Part shown: positions 42,531 to 52,834 of the stretch, one piece after another
How the letters are laid out: every line of letters starts with the position of its first letter
How positions within the stretch are numbered: the stretch's first letter is position 1
Assembly (NCBI RefSeq): GCF_900115695.1
Contig: NZ_FOXK01000001.1
Span: 581,559 to 645,558, forward strand
DNA length: 64,000 nt
Source of the DNA: Ectopseudomonas toyotomiensis
GTDB taxonomy: Bacteria; Pseudomonadota; Gammaproteobacteria; Pseudomonadales; Pseudomonadaceae
Direction: 5' to 3'
Program-made: the position numbers and the translations under genes
The notes under the pieces: generated by a model
What the model saw: the letters and a program-made list of their open reading frames with translations, nothing else
What the model was told of the DNA's origin: nothing
The model's database searches: none

Positions 42531-44339
42531 ATGATCGCTAGCCTGCGCCCTCTTTCTGCTCTTTTCCTGGCCGGCCTGCTCGCCGCCTGCGCCAGCTCGC
42601 CCTCCAACAACCTGGGCCAGCTGCCACGCACGCCACAAGCCAGCATCGAGCAGATGCTCCAGCAAGCTGACGAGAGCAAGCCGGAACAGGCTGCCCTGCT
42701 GCGCCTGTCCGCTGCCGACCAGAGCTATCAGCAGAACGATGTAGCCCGCGCCACCCGCATTCTCGAGCAGATCGACATTGCCAGCCTGCAACCCGCGCAA
42801 CAGATCTTCGCCAGCACCCTCAAGGCCGAGCTGGCCATGGCCCGCAAGCAACCCAAGAGCGCGCTGAACGCGTTGCAGCACCCTAGTCTCGAGCGCTTGG
42901 CTGAGCTGCCGGTCGAGCAGCAGATTCGCACCCAACTGGTCCGCGCGCGCGCCCTGGAGGCCGACGGCCAGACCCTGGCCGCCGCCCGCGAACGCGTATT
43001 CATCGCACCGCTGCTGAGCGGCCAGGTCGCGACCGACAACCACGAGAACATCTGGGAGCTGGTCTCCAGCCTGCCGCCGCAAACCTCTGCCGGCGCCGAC
43101 AGCGACCTGGCCGGCTGGCTGGAATTGGCGCGAGTGACCAAAAGCGGTGCCACCCTCGAACAGCAACAAGCAGCCATCGACCAGTGGGTCGCACAGAATC
43201 CGCAACACCCGGCCGCCGAGCAGTTGCCCGAAGCACTGAGAAAACTGCGCGAACTGGCCAGCCAGCCGCTGACCCGCGTCGCCCTGCTGCTCCCCCAGGA
43301 AGGCCAGCTGGCCAGTGTCGCCCGCGCCCTGCGTGACGGCTTCCTCGCCGCTCATTACGAAGCTCAGCAGGCCGGGCAGAACCCACCGGAAATCAAGCTC
43401 TACGACAGCTCCCGGATTGGCTCGCTGGATGCCTTCTACCAACAGGCACAAGCCGATGGCGTACAACTGGTGGTCGGTCCGCTGGAAAAACCACTGGTCA
43501 AGCAACTCAGCGACCGCGAGCAACTGCCAATCACCACCCTCGCCCTGAATTACAGCGACGCAGGTCAGGAAGGCCCGGCGCAACTGTTCCAGTTCGGCCT
43601 GGCCGCCGAGGACGAAGCCCGCGAAGTGGCTCGCCGCGCCTGGAATGACGGCATGCGCCGCGCCGTGGCCCTGGTGCCGCGCGGCGACTGGGGCGACCGC
43701 GTACTGGATGCCTTCCGCCAGAGCTGGCAGGCCCAGGGCGGCACCCTGATCGCCGCCGAACATGTCGACCAGCCGGTGGAACTGGCCCGGCAGATCGCCG
43801 ACCTGTTCCAGCTGCGCGAAAGCGAAGCGCGCGCGCGCCGCCTGCAGAACACCCTGGGCACCAGCCTGGATGCCCAACCGGCGCGCCGTCAGGACATCGA
43901 CTTCATCTTCCTTGCGGCCACCCCGCAACAGGCTCAGCAGATCAAACCGACCCTGGCCTTCCAGTACGCCGGCGACGTGCCGGTCTACGCCACCTCGCAT
44001 CTGTTCACCGGTGCCCATAGCCAGGCCCAGTACCAGGACCTGGAAGGCATCCGCTTCTGCGAAACGCCCTGGCTACTCGACGCCCACGCGCCATTGCGCC
44101 AGGAAGTCAGCAATCAGTGGCCGCAGGCCGGCGGCAGCCTCGGCCGTCTGTATGCCATGGGAGTCGACGCCTACCGCCTGGCGCCACGCCTGGGCCAGCT
44201 CAAGGCCCTGCCTGACTCGCGCATCGACGGCCTGTCGGGCAGCCTCAGCCTCAATGCCACGCAGCGCATCGAGCGCCAACTGCCCTGGGCCGAGTTCCGT
44301 GGTGGCCAGGTTCAGCGCCTTCCTGACAGCATCAATTGA
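42531..44339 (+). CDS. lpoA: LpoA, outer-membrane lipoprotein activator of PBP1a
   Basis: 602 aa lipoprotein with a signal peptide ending LLAAC (lipid-bearing Cys20). The N-terminal region (about 25-240) is a helical TPR-like repeat domain, and the C-terminal region (about 250-600) has a periplasmic-binding-protein fold (VALLLPQEGQLASVARALRDGF). LpoA reaches through the wall to stimulate PBP1a transpeptidation. AGGA precedes the ATG at 42531. It heads an operon with yraN, gmhA/diaA and dolP, the same order as E. coli yraM-yraN-diaA-yraP. Confidence 0.93.
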   Translation: MIASLRPLSALFLAGLLAACASSPSNNLGQLPRTPQASIEQMLQQADESKPEQAALLRLSAADQSYQQNDVARATRILEQIDIASLQPAQQIFASTLKAELAMARKQPKSALNALQHPSLERLAELPVEQQIRTQLVRARALEADGQTLAAARERVFIAPLLSGQVATDNHENIWELVSSLPPQTSAGADSDLAGWLELARVTKSGATLEQQQAAIDQWVAQNPQHPAAEQLPEALRKLRELASQPLTRVALLLPQEGQLASVARALRDGFLAAHYEAQQAGQNPPEIKLYDSSRIGSLDAFYQQAQADGVQLVVGPLEKPLVKQLSDREQLPITTLALNYSDAGQEGPAQLFQFGLAAEDEAREVARRAWNDGMRRAVALVPRGDWGDRVLDAFRQSWQAQGGTLIAAEHVDQPVELARQIADLFQLRESEARARRLQNTLGTSLDAQPARRQDIDFIFLAATPQQAQQIKPTLAFQYAGDVPVYATSHLFTGAHSQAQYQDLEGIRFCETPWLLDAHAPLRQEVSNQWPQAGGSLGRLYAMGVDAYRLAPRLGQLKALPDSRIDGLSGSLSLNATQRIERQLPWAEFRGGQVQRLPDSIN

Positions 44340-44695
44340 GTGCACACAACGATCTGGGGCGAGCCGCCGAACAGGCGGCTCGTCAGCATCTGGAACGTAA
44401 CGGCCTGCGCCTGATCGAACAGAACTGGAGCTGTCGGCGTGGCGAGCTCGATCTGGTCATGCTCGACGGCGATACAGTAGTATTCGTCGAGGTCCGCGCC
44501 CGTCGCCACAGTGCCTGGGGCGGCGCCCTGGAAAGCATCGATGCGCGCAAGCGTGGCAAGTTGGTCATCGCCGCAGAACTCTTCCTTCAGCAACAGTCAC
44601 GCTGGGCCCGCTACCCCTGCCGCTTCGACGTGGTCGCCATCAGTACCGACGGTGCCACTCGCCTCGACTGGATCAAGAACGCCTTCGATGCCTGA
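44336..44695 (+). CDS. yraN: YraN family (UPF0102) endonuclease-like protein
   Basis: 119 aa small protein with the restriction-endonuclease-like core of UPF0102: RRGELDLVMLDGDTVVFVEVRAR contains the Glu, Asp and E-x-K/R-type positions, here with Arg in place of the usual Lys. Function is not established; DNA repair or recombination is suspected. The only sensible start is TTG at 44336, overlapping the lpoA stop as TTGA, which implies translational coupling. Confidence 0.85.
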   Translation: MSAHNDLGRAAEQAARQHLERNGLRLIEQNWSCRRGELDLVMLDGDTVVFVEVRARRHSAWGGALESIDARKRGKLVIAAELFLQQQSRWARYPCRFDVVAISTDGATRLDWIKNAFDA

Positions 44696-44717
44696 CGGCC
44701 GTAAATTCAAGGTTTAA

Positions 44718-45844
<1,127 letters not shown>

Positions 45845-45862
45845 TTCGAACGCAGAAACGAC

Positions 45863-45888
45863 AAGGGCGCCCATGGGCGCCCTTTTCA
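45863..45888. terminator. Intrinsic terminator after dolP
   Basis: AAGGGCGCCCA/TGGGCGCCCTT is a perfect palindrome at 45863-45884 followed by TT on the plus strand. It lies between convergent dolP and sspB and probably serves both. Confidence 0.8.
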
Positions 45889-45892
45889 TTGC

Positions 45893-46306
45893 TCACTTGA
45901 CCACTTTCAGACTTGGCCGGCCACTGGGACGCGATGGCTCGCCGCCGGACGGCCCATCATCATCCGGCTCTGGCTCTTCCGGACCACCCGCAACCGACGG
46001 CTCCATATCGAAGACCATACCTTGACCGTTCTCCCGCGCGTAGATCGCCAGGATCGCCGCGACCGGAATGTGCAGGCTGTGCGCGACGCCACCGAAGCGC
46101 CCTTCGAAGCTCACCGCCTGATTGTCCATATGCAGGTGTCGCACAGCACTGGGCGAGGCATTGAGCACGATCTGACCATCGCTGGCGAAGCCTGGTGGCA
46201 CCTGCACGCCCGGATACTCGGCACTGACCAGCAAATGTGGCGTGCAATCGTTATCGACGATCCATTCGTAGAGGGCGCGAACCAGATAGGGACGACTGGA
46301 ATTCAT
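45893..46306 (-). CDS. sspB: SspB, ClpXP protease adaptor
   Basis: 137 aa. The N-terminal substrate-binding domain (about 1-105) delivers ssrA-tagged proteins to ClpXP. An acidic, flexible linker rich in Asp, Glu, Gly and Pro follows, then the C-terminal ClpX-docking tail RPSLKVVK, nearly the same as in E. coli. AGGAGG precedes the ATG at 46306. It follows sspA after 13 bases, so they form the usual sspAB operon. Confidence 0.95.
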   Translation of the reverse strand: MNSSRPYLVRALYEWIVDNDCTPHLLVSAEYPGVQVPPGFASDGQIVLNASPSAVRHLHMDNQAVSFEGRFGGVAHSLHIPVAAILAIYARENGQGMVFDMEPSVAGGPEEPEPDDDGPSGGEPSRPSGRPSLKVVK

Positions 46307-46319
46307 GGTTTCCTCCTTC

Positions 46320-46937
46320 TCAGCGCATCGCGCGCTCGGCAGCAGAAAGACTGGCCTGAAAGGCCTCACGGACGAACTGACGCTCCATATAGTCGAGCAG
46401 CGGCTTGGCCGGACGCGGCAACTCGATACCCAGAACCGGCAACCGCCAGAGAATGGGCAGCAGGCAGCAATCCACCAGACTCAGCTCGTCGCTGAGGAAG
46501 AATGCCTTGTCCGCGAACAGCGGCGAGACGCCGGTCAGGCTCTCGCGCAGCTCCTTGCGCGCCAGTTGGCGCTCGGCCTCCTTGCTGCGCTTGTCGAGAA
46601 TACGGTCGACCAGCACGCACCAGTCACGCTGGATACGGTGTATCAGCAGACGACTGTTGGCGCGAGCAACCGGATAGACCGGCAGCAATGGTGGATGCGG
46701 GTAACGCTCGTCCAGATACTCCATCACCACGGACGATTCGTACAGCGCCAGGTCACGATCGACCAGCGTTGGCACACTGCCGTAGGGATTGACCTCGGCA
46801 AGCTTGGGCGGACAACGGCCCTGCTCGACATCGATGATCTCGACGCTGACACCTTTCTCGGCGAGCACCAGACGCACGCGATGGGAATAGTGGTCGGCGG
46901 GGTCGGAGTAGCAGGTCAACCTATTGGTCACCGCCAT
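46320..46937 (-). CDS. sspA: Stringent starvation protein A
   Basis: 205 aa GST-fold protein that binds RNA polymerase and changes transcription during starvation and acid stress; in P. aeruginosa it also affects virulence genes. It begins [29 protein letters not shown], lacks the catalytic GST residue as usual for SspA, and has the conserved LPVYPV surface. GAGGAGG precedes the ATG. A hairpin lies in its leader at 46977-46999. Confidence 0.94.
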   Translation of the reverse strand: MAVTNRLTCYSDPADHYSHRVRLVLAEKGVSVEIIDVEQGRCPPKLAEVNPYGSVPTLVDRDLALYESSVVMEYLDERYPHPPLLPVYPVARANSRLLIHRIQRDWCVLVDRILDKRSKEAERQLARKELRESLTGVSPLFADKAFFLSDELSLVDCCLLPILWRLPVLGIELPRPAKPLLDYMERQFVREAFQASLSAAERAMR

Positions 46938-46976
46938 GGCGATCCTCCTCGCTTTTTTTGATTTTGCAGAAACACG

Positions 46977-46999
46977 AAGAATTGCCCAAGGCAATTCTT
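46977..46999 (-). repeat. Inverted repeat in the sspA leader
   Basis: AAGAATTGCC (46977-46986) pairs perfectly with 46990-46999 across a 3-base loop, 40 bases upstream of the sspA ATG. It could be an operator or a leader hairpin. It is not followed by a T-run. Confidence 0.6.
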
Positions 47000-47050
47000 G
47001 AAGTTGCACGTGACAACACCGCAAGGTGGCCACCTGGAATGGCAGAGCAC

Positions 47051-47081
47051 AAAAACCTGCGCGCCCATAAGGGCGCGCAGG
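47051..47081 (-). terminator. Intrinsic terminator of petABC
   Basis: CCTGCGCGCCC/GGGCGCGCAGG stem (47056-47066 with 47071-47081), four-base loop, followed on the minus strand by five T residues. It lies 24 bases after the petC stop. Confidence 0.9.
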
Positions 47082-47104
47082 TGTATGCAGAGAACTGCAA
47101 CGGC

Positions 47105-47884
47105 TTAATGCACGTCCTTCCAGTACTCACGCTTGAGCAGGTAGGCGAACACGAAGAAGAACGCCAGGTACAACAGCACATAGGTGCCGATGCGCTGGGA
47201 CTTCAGCTTGACCGGGTTGGCCGAGTAAGCCAGGAAGGTCACCAGGTTCTTGATCTTCTCGTCGAACTCGGCCTCGCTCAGCTTGCCGGTATTCGGCTCT
47301 ACGGTCAGCTGATCGCAGGCTTCGTGAGTGATCGGCGCGCCAGTCAGCGGGTCGAACTGCTTCTTGCCATCAGTGACGACCTGAACCTGCTTGCAGCCGA
47401 TCACCTGATTGCCCTGCAGGCTGACCAGCACATTGGGCATACCCACGTTCGGGAACACCTTGTTGTTGGCGCCCAGCGGACGGCTCGGATCTGCGTAGAA
47501 GGTGCGCAGGTAGGTGTACAGCCAGTCGTTGCCACGCACACGAGCGACCAAAGTCAGATCAGGCGGCGCTGCACCGAACCAGGCCTTGGCATCATCCGGC
47601 TTCATGCCGATCTTCATGTGGTCACCGATCTTGGCGTCGTTGAACACCAGGTTGTCCAGCATGATTTCGTGCGGGATGCCGAGGTCGTCGGCAACACGCT
47701 CGTAACGCTGGTACTGAGCCGAGTGGCAGCCCATGCAGTAGTTGGCGAAGGTACGCGCGCCGTCCTGCATGGCAGCCTTGTCGGCCAGATCGATATCGAC
47801 CTTGTCCAGCGGGTAGTTGCTGGAAGCGCCCATGGCCAGAGCCGGCAGCGCAGCGAAAACAAATGCAGCGAAGAGCTTTTTCAT
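47105..47884 (-). CDS. petC: Cytochrome c1 of the bc1 complex
   Basis: 259 aa. A signal peptide ([19 protein letters not shown]) is followed by the heme c site CMGCH (Cys50, Cys53, His54) and a C-terminal membrane anchor ([16 protein letters not shown]). It passes electrons from the Rieske protein to soluble cytochromes. The start at 47884 shares a base with the petB stop. The mature protein faces the periplasm. Confidence 0.96.
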   Translation of the reverse strand: MKKLFAAFVFAALPALAMGASSNYPLDKVDIDLADKAAMQDGARTFANYCMGCHSAQYQRYERVADDLGIPHEIMLDNLVFNDAKIGDHMKIGMKPDDAKAWFGAAPPDLTLVARVRGNDWLYTYLRTFYADPSRPLGANNKVFPNVGMPNVLVSLQGNQVIGCKQVQVVTDGKKQFDPLTGAPITHEACDQLTVEPNTGKLSEAEFDEKIKNLVTFLAYSANPVKLKSQRIGTYVLLYLAFFFVFAYLLKREYWKDVH

Positions 47885-49095
47885 CAGCCAGTCACCCTTT
47901 CCGGAACCGGTTTGGTCTTCTCCATCCTGGTGTAGAACGGCATCAGGATGAAGTACGCGAAGTACAGGAAGGTGCACACCTGCGACAGCAGGGTACGACC
48001 TGGGGTCGGTGCCAATACACCCAGCACACCCAGGATGACGAAGGAGATGCAGAACACCACCAGCCAGATCTTGCTCATCCACCCCTTGTAGCGCATGGAT
48101 TTGACCGGGCTACGGTCGAGCCAGGGCAGCACGAACAGAACGGCGATGGCTGCACCCATGGCGATTACGCCGAGCAGCTTGTCCGGCACCGCACGCAGAA
48201 TCGCGTAGAACGGCGTGAAGTACCAAACCGGGGCGATGTGCTCAGGCGTCTTGAACGGGTTCGCCGCTTCGAAGTTCGGCTTCTCGAGGAAGTAACCGCC
48301 CATCTCCGGGAAGAAGAACACCACGAAGCAGAACACGAACAGGAACACCACTACGCCGACGATATCTTTCACGGTGTAGTAAGGGTGGAAGGCGATGCCA
48401 TCGAGCGGCACACCGTTCTCGTCCTTGTGCTTCTTGATGTCGACGCCGTCCGGGTTGTTCGAACCGACTTCGTGCAACGCCAGGATGTGCAGCACAACCA
48501 GGCCAAGCAGAACGATCGGCAGTGCGATCACGTGCAGGGCGAAGAAGCGGTTCAGGGTGATGCCGGAGATCAGGTAGTCACCACGGATCCACTGGGTCAG
48601 GTCGTCGCCGATCACCGGAATGGCACCGAACAGCGAGATGATTACCTGGGCGCCCCAGTAGGACATCTGGCCCCAGGGCAGCAGGTAGCCCATGAAGGCT
48701 TCGGCCATCAGCACCAGGTAGATCAGCATGCCGAAGATCCACACCAGCTCGCGCGGCTTCTGGTAGGAGCCGTAGAGCAGACCGCGGAACATGTGCAGGT
48801 AGACCACCACGAAGAACGCCGAGGCACCAGTGGAGTGCAGGTAGCGCAGGATCCAGCCGTACTCGACGTCACGCATGATGTATTCGACGGAGGCGAACGC
48901 GCCTTCAGCCGAAGGTTCGAAGCTCATGGTCAGCCAGATACCGGTAACGATCTGGTTGACCAGCACCAGCAGAGCCAGCGAGCCGAAGAAATAGAAGAAG
49001 TTGAAGTTCTTCGGGGCGTAGTACTTGGAGAGATGGTCTTCCCACATCTTGGTGGCGGGGAAGCGCGCATCCACCCATTCCATGAATTTGCTCAT
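47884..49095 (-). CDS. petB: Cytochrome b of the bc1 complex
   Basis: 403 aa with eight or nine membrane helices holding two b hemes and the quinol (Qo) and quinone (Qi) sites. The PEWY-type Qo loop region appears as PVWYFTPFYAILR, in which PVWY replaces the more common PEWY. The heme-binding histidine pairs are in the second and fourth helices. AGGAG is eight bases before the ATG at 49095, which shares a base with the petA stop; a GTG one codon earlier is less likely. Confidence 0.96.
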   Translation of the reverse strand: MSKFMEWVDARFPATKMWEDHLSKYYAPKNFNFFYFFGSLALLVLVNQIVTGIWLTMSFEPSAEGAFASVEYIMRDVEYGWILRYLHSTGASAFFVVVYLHMFRGLLYGSYQKPRELVWIFGMLIYLVLMAEAFMGYLLPWGQMSYWGAQVIISLFGAIPVIGDDLTQWIRGDYLISGITLNRFFALHVIALPIVLLGLVVLHILALHEVGSNNPDGVDIKKHKDENGVPLDGIAFHPYYTVKDIVGVVVFLFVFCFVVFFFPEMGGYFLEKPNFEAANPFKTPEHIAPVWYFTPFYAILRAVPDKLLGVIAMGAAIAVLFVLPWLDRSPVKSMRYKGWMSKIWLVVFCISFVILGVLGVLAPTPGRTLLSQVCTFLYFAYFILMPFYTRMEKTKPVPERVTG

Positions 49096-49688
49096 CACGC
49101 GTTCTCCTGGTCCACACCGATGATGATCACATCATCCGTTTCGTAGGTGTGCGGCGGCACTGGCAGGTTCAGCGGTGCAGGCTGTGCCTTGTACACGCGA
49201 CCGGCGAGGTCGTAACGCGAACCGTGGCAAGGGCAGAAATAACCACCCACCCAGTCCGGGCCCAAGTCTGCCGGGGCTACTTCCGGGCGGAAGGACGGCG
49301 CACAACCCAGGTGGGTGCACAGGCCTACCAGAATCAGCAGCTCTGGTTTGATCGAGCGGGTTTTCTTGTCCACGTACTCCGGCTGCACGGAGGCAGCGGA
49401 CTCAGGATCGGCGACGCTGCCTTCGATCTTGGTCAGATTGGCCAGGATCTCCTCGGTACGGCGCACGATGAACACCGGCTGACCGCGCCACTCAGCAACC
49501 ATCTGCTGACCTGCCTCGATCTTGCTGACGTTCACCTTCACCGGTGCACCGGCCGCCTTGGCCTTGGCACTGGGGAACCATGACCCCACGAACGGAGTCG
49601 CAGCACCTACCGCTCCTGCTGCACCCACCACGGAGGTGGCTGCAACCAGGAAGCGACGCCGGCCTGCATTCACGCCGTCATTGCTCAT
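49095..49688 (-). CDS. petA: Rieske iron-sulfur subunit of the bc1 complex
   Basis: 197 aa. A twin-arginine signal and anchor (GRRRFLVAATSVVGAAG) leads to a periplasmic [2Fe-2S] domain. The ligands are Cys124 and His126 (CTHLGC) and Cys152 and His155 (CPCHG), with Cys129-Cys154 as the expected disulfide. It takes the first electron from quinol. First gene of petABC. Confidence 0.97.
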   Translation of the reverse strand: MSNDGVNAGRRRFLVAATSVVGAAGAVGAATPFVGSWFPSAKAKAAGAPVKVNVSKIEAGQQMVAEWRGQPVFIVRRTEEILANLTKIEGSVADPESAASVQPEYVDKKTRSIKPELLILVGLCTHLGCAPSFRPEVAPADLGPDWVGGYFCPCHGSRYDLAGRVYKAQPAPLNLPVPPHTYETDDVIIIGVDQENA

Positions 49689-49769
49689 TCAGTCGTCTCC
49701 CATCAGCTTTGTGGCCTGTTGTTCAGGCCTCTACTAAGTAAAAATCGGGCCGCGCAAAAAATTCGCCAA

Positions 49770-49798
49770 ATGGTAAAGAAAAGCCCCTTTTCTGACAA
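49770..49798 (-). promoter_or_regulatory. Candidate promoter of petABC
   Basis: TTGTCA (49793-49798) and TACCAT (49770-49775) are 17 bases apart on the minus strand, about 80 bases before the petA ATG. The -10 is a weak match. Confidence 0.4.
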
Positions 49799-49888
49799 GG
49801 TAATTACCCCCGAAGAGACTGGCGAAAGCCTTGACGCGTGCGGCTTGCGCGTCTGCGGCACGTTGTCGCAGCACTTTGCCACGCCCAT

Positions 49889-49921
49889 AAAAAACGCCCA
49901 GCTCCGTGAGGAAACTGGGCG
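49889..49921 (-). terminator. Intrinsic terminator of rplM-rpsI
   Basis: CGCCCAG (49895-49901) pairs with 49915-49921. On the minus strand it is followed by six T residues and lies 22 bases after the rpsI stop. Confidence 0.85.
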
Positions 49922-49942
49922 CTTTTGGAAGCGTAGTCGCGA

Positions 49943-50335
49943 TTAACGCTTCGAGTACTGCGGACGCTTACGCGCTTTACGCAGACCGACTTTCTTACGC
50001 TCGACTTCACGGGCGTCGCGAGTAACGTAACCAGCTTTACGCAGCGGGCTGCGCAGGGTTTCGTCGTACTCGATCAGAGCGCGGGTGATGCCGTGACGGA
50101 TGGCACCAGCTTGACCACTGACACCACCACCAGCAACGGTGACGAAGATGTCGAACTTCTCGACAGTCTCGGTCAGCTCCAGCGGCTGACGCACGACCAT
50201 GCGAGCGGTTTCGCGACCGAAGAAGGTATCCAAGGTGCGATTATTGATCGAGATGTTACCAGTACCCGGACGCAGGAAAACGCGCGCGGTTGCGGTCTTG
50301 CGACGGCCAGTGCCGTAGTTTTGAGTCGCCGACAT
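49943..50335 (-). CDS. rpsI: 30S ribosomal protein S9
   Basis: 130 aa, standard length. It begins [24 protein letters not shown] and ends in the basic tail [11 protein letters not shown], whose final Arg reaches the P-site tRNA anticodon. It follows rplM after 14 bases in the conserved two-gene operon. Confidence 0.98.
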   Translation of the reverse strand: MSATQNYGTGRRKTATARVFLRPGTGNISINNRTLDTFFGRETARMVVRQPLELTETVEKFDIFVTVAGGGVSGQAGAIRHGITRALIEYDETLRSPLRKAGYVTRDAREVERKKVGLRKARKRPQYSKR

Positions 50336-50349
50336 AATGAACTATTCCG

Positions 50350-50778
50350 TTAAATCTTCAGTTCTTGGGGCTGCTGAGCGGTGTGCGGGTGAACTGCACC
50401 CTTGTACACCTTCAGCTTACGGTACATGTCGCGACCCAGCGGATTCTTCGGCAGCATGCCTTTGACCGCAGTCTCGATCACGCGCTCAGGAGCACGAGCG
50501 ATCAGCTTCTCGAAGTTGATCTCTTTGATGCCGCCCGGGAAACCGGAGTGGGAGTAGTACTTCTTGTCGCTGGCTTTGGCACCAGTTACACGCACCTGCT
50601 CGGCATTGATCACGACGATGTAGTCGCCGGTATCAACGTGCGGGGTGTACTCAGGCTTGTGCTTGCCACGCAGACGGCTCGCGATTTCGGTGGCCAGACG
50701 ACCCAGGGTCTTGCCAGCAGCATCAACGACGAACCAGTCGCGTTTTACTGTTTCCGGTTTAGCAGTAAAAGTTTTCAT
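50350..50778 (-). CDS. rplM: 50S ribosomal protein L13
   Basis: 142 aa, identical in length to E. coli L13, an early assembly protein of the large subunit. The signature [19 protein letters not shown] lies near residues 107-125. First gene of rplM-rpsI; in other bacteria L13 can repress its own mRNA. Confidence 0.98.
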   Translation of the reverse strand: MKTFTAKPETVKRDWFVVDAAGKTLGRLATEIASRLRGKHKPEYTPHVDTGDYIVVINAEQVRVTGAKASDKKYYSHSGFPGGIKEINFEKLIARAPERVIETAVKGMLPKNPLGRDMYRKLKVYKGAVHPHTAQQPQELKI

Positions 50779-50820
50779 TCTTTATAGCCTCAGGGGCCGC
50801 CCAGCAAAAATAGACGGCGG

Positions 50821-50849
50821 ATCTTACTGGATAGTGCGTACTTTGACAA
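50821..50849 (-). promoter_or_regulatory. Candidate promoter of rplM-rpsI
   Basis: TTGTCA (50844-50849) and TAAGAT (50821-50826) are 17 bases apart on the minus strand, 43 bases before the rplM ATG. It overlaps a TTGACTTGTCAA palindrome. Confidence 0.45.
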
Positions 50850-51025
50850 GTCAAAGGCAGCCGCATACGGACGCTATCGGGGGCTCGGGTCAGCGCGTCC
50901 ACAATACGGCAAGATTCTTCGGCAGGCGGCGCATCACTTCCACCGCAGAAAGAGGTGCCGGATTATCCTGATTGCGAAAAAAATTTCAACCTGCTTGTAT
51001 GACTCTTTTGCCAAGGGAGTACTCC

Positions 51026-52063
51026 ATGGAATACCGCAAGCTGGGCCGAACCGATCTCGATGTCAGCGCACTGTGCCTGGGCACCATGACCTGGGGCGAG
51101 CAGAACAGCGAGAGCGAAGGCCATGCTCAGATCGAACGAGCCAAGGCCAGCGGCATCAACTTCATCGATACCGCCGAGATGTACCCGGTGCCGCCGCGCG
51201 CCGAAACCTACAGCAAGACCGAGCAGATCATCGGCAGCTATTTCAAGCAGCGCGGCGACCGCGCCGACTGGATTCTGGCCAGCAAGATCGCCGGCCCCGG
51301 CAACGGCATCAGCCACATCCGCGACGGCCAGCTGAAATTCAATCGCCAGCACATGGTCGCCGCCCTGGATGCCAGCCTCAAGCGCCTGCAAACCGACTGG
51401 ATCGACCTGTACCAACTGCACTGGCCGGAGCGCCCGACCAACTTCTTCGGCCAGCTCGACTACAAGCACAAGGACGTTGAGTTCACGCCGCTGGAAGAAA
51501 CCCTGGAAGTGCTCGACGAGCAGGTCAAGGCCGGCAAGATCCGCCATATCGGCCTGTCCAACGAAACCCCGTGGGGCACCATGAAATTCCTGCAGTTGGC
51601 CGAAAGCCGTGGCTGGCCGCGCGCAGTGTCGATCCAGAACCCTTACAACCTGCTCAACCGCAGCTTCGAAGTGGGTCTGGCGGAAGTGGCGATTCGCGAG
51701 CAGTGCGGCCTGCTGGCCTACTCGCCGCTGGCCTTCGGCATGCTCAGCGGCAAATACGAAGGTGGTGCCCGTCCGGCTGGCGCACGCATCAGCCTGTTCA
51801 GCCGCTTCGCCCGCTACACCAACCCGCAGTCGGAAGCGGCCTGCTCACGCTACGTGGCTCTGGCCCGCGAGCACGGCCTGGACCCTGCGCAGATGGCCCT
51901 GGCCTTCGTCACCGCGCAGCCCTTCGTGACCAGCAACATCATCGGCGCCACCAGCCTGGCGCAACTGGACAGCAACCTGGCCAGCGCCGAGCTGAAGCTC
52001 TCCGAGGAAGTGCTCGCGGCTATCGAAGCGATCCACAAGGCGCAACCCAACCCCGCACCTTAA
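51026..52063 (+). CDS. NADP(H)-dependent aldo/keto reductase (Tas-like)
   Basis: 345 aa TIM-barrel oxidoreductase. It starts [24 protein letters not shown]. The catalytic tetrad can be placed at Asp48, Tyr53, Lys87 and His132. Its length and inserts match E. coli Tas (346 aa), a protein without a settled substrate. GGGAG precedes the ATG at 51026. The stop codon overlaps that of the convergent nfi gene within the sequence TTAA. Confidence 0.88.
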   Translation: MEYRKLGRTDLDVSALCLGTMTWGEQNSESEGHAQIERAKASGINFIDTAEMYPVPPRAETYSKTEQIIGSYFKQRGDRADWILASKIAGPGNGISHIRDGQLKFNRQHMVAALDASLKRLQTDWIDLYQLHWPERPTNFFGQLDYKHKDVEFTPLEETLEVLDEQVKAGKIRHIGLSNETPWGTMKFLQLAESRGWPRAVSIQNPYNLLNRSFEVGLAEVAIREQCGLLAYSPLAFGMLSGKYEGGARPAGARISLFSRFARYTNPQSEAACSRYVALAREHGLDPAQMALAFVTAQPFVTSNIIGATSLAQLDSNLASAELKLSEEVLAAIEAIHKAQPNPAP

Positions 52064-52773
52064 AAGAGAGAAGGCTGATCACGCCTGGCATCGCGTCGCG
52101 AAGCCAGGCGATCAGCCAGGCGGGTCGGCTCGGGCAAACGGTGACGCCTGACGCAGGACATCACCAGTTCGGGCGCTCGCTCTAGGCTGACCCGATTGCC
52201 CGGCGAGACGATCAGCGGCCGTACGCGGTCCTTGCTGCGCAACACCCAACCGATCTGCTCGCCCCTACTGCTCAGCAGCTCGACACAAGCACCACGCGCC
52301 TCGGCCAGCTCGGCGTGATGCCCCGTGAGAATCTTCTTGGCCACACCAATGGTCGGCAAGCCGCTGACCACACCCAAATGCGCGGCGATGCCCAGGCCGC
52401 GCGGGTGGGCGATGCCATGGCCGTCGACGAAGATCAGATCAGGTTCGTCTGGCAGGCCAGCCAATGCTCGAAGCAAGGCCGGCAGTTCGCGAAAGGACAG
52501 CAGCCCTGGCACGTAGGGCATGCTGGTGGGGATGCGCACCACGCATTCGGCCAGCGGTTCCAGAGTATCGGCGTCCAATAGCACCGCGGCAGCGCGAGTG
52601 ATGGCGCCGCCCTCCTCGAACCCGACATCCACGCCCGCCAGGTGATGTAGCGGCGGATGATCGTCTTCCATTCGTACTTGCCGGGCCAGTTGCGTCTGCA
52701 ACTCACGGGCAGCCGCCGGGCTGCCATCCCAGTCCGCGAACGGGGATGCAGCCAGATCGCTCAATCGGGTCAT
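52060..52773 (-). CDS. nfi: Endonuclease V (deoxyinosine-specific)
   Basis: 237 aa. It nicks DNA one base 3' of deoxyinosine or other deaminated bases to start repair. Metal-binding acidic residues appear at Asp49 (AGVDVGF), Glu96 (LLSFRE) and Asp117 ([11 protein letters not shown]); the wedge PYVPG and the conserved GVAKK lysines are present. Its last four bases overlap the aldo/keto reductase end. Confidence 0.93.
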   Translation of the reverse strand: MTRLSDLAASPFADWDGSPAAARELQTQLARQVRMEDDHPPLHHLAGVDVGFEEGGAITRAAAVLLDADTLEPLAECVVRIPTSMPYVPGLLSFRELPALLRALAGLPDEPDLIFVDGHGIAHPRGLGIAAHLGVVSGLPTIGVAKKILTGHHAELAEARGACVELLSSRGEQIGWVLRSKDRVRPLIVSPGNRVSLERAPELVMSCVRRHRLPEPTRLADRLASRRDARRDQPSLF

Positions 52774-52834
52774 GAAGCTCTCCAGACATTTCTGCCTTGG
52801 AGCCGCAGGACGACGTCTGAGTTCGCCCCGCGAA

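Noticed and set aside
42438..44018. 526-codon minus-strand frame opposite lpoA
   Set aside because: Shadow of lpoA; no recognisable domain, and it runs from lpoA into the rsmI-lpoA promoter gap.
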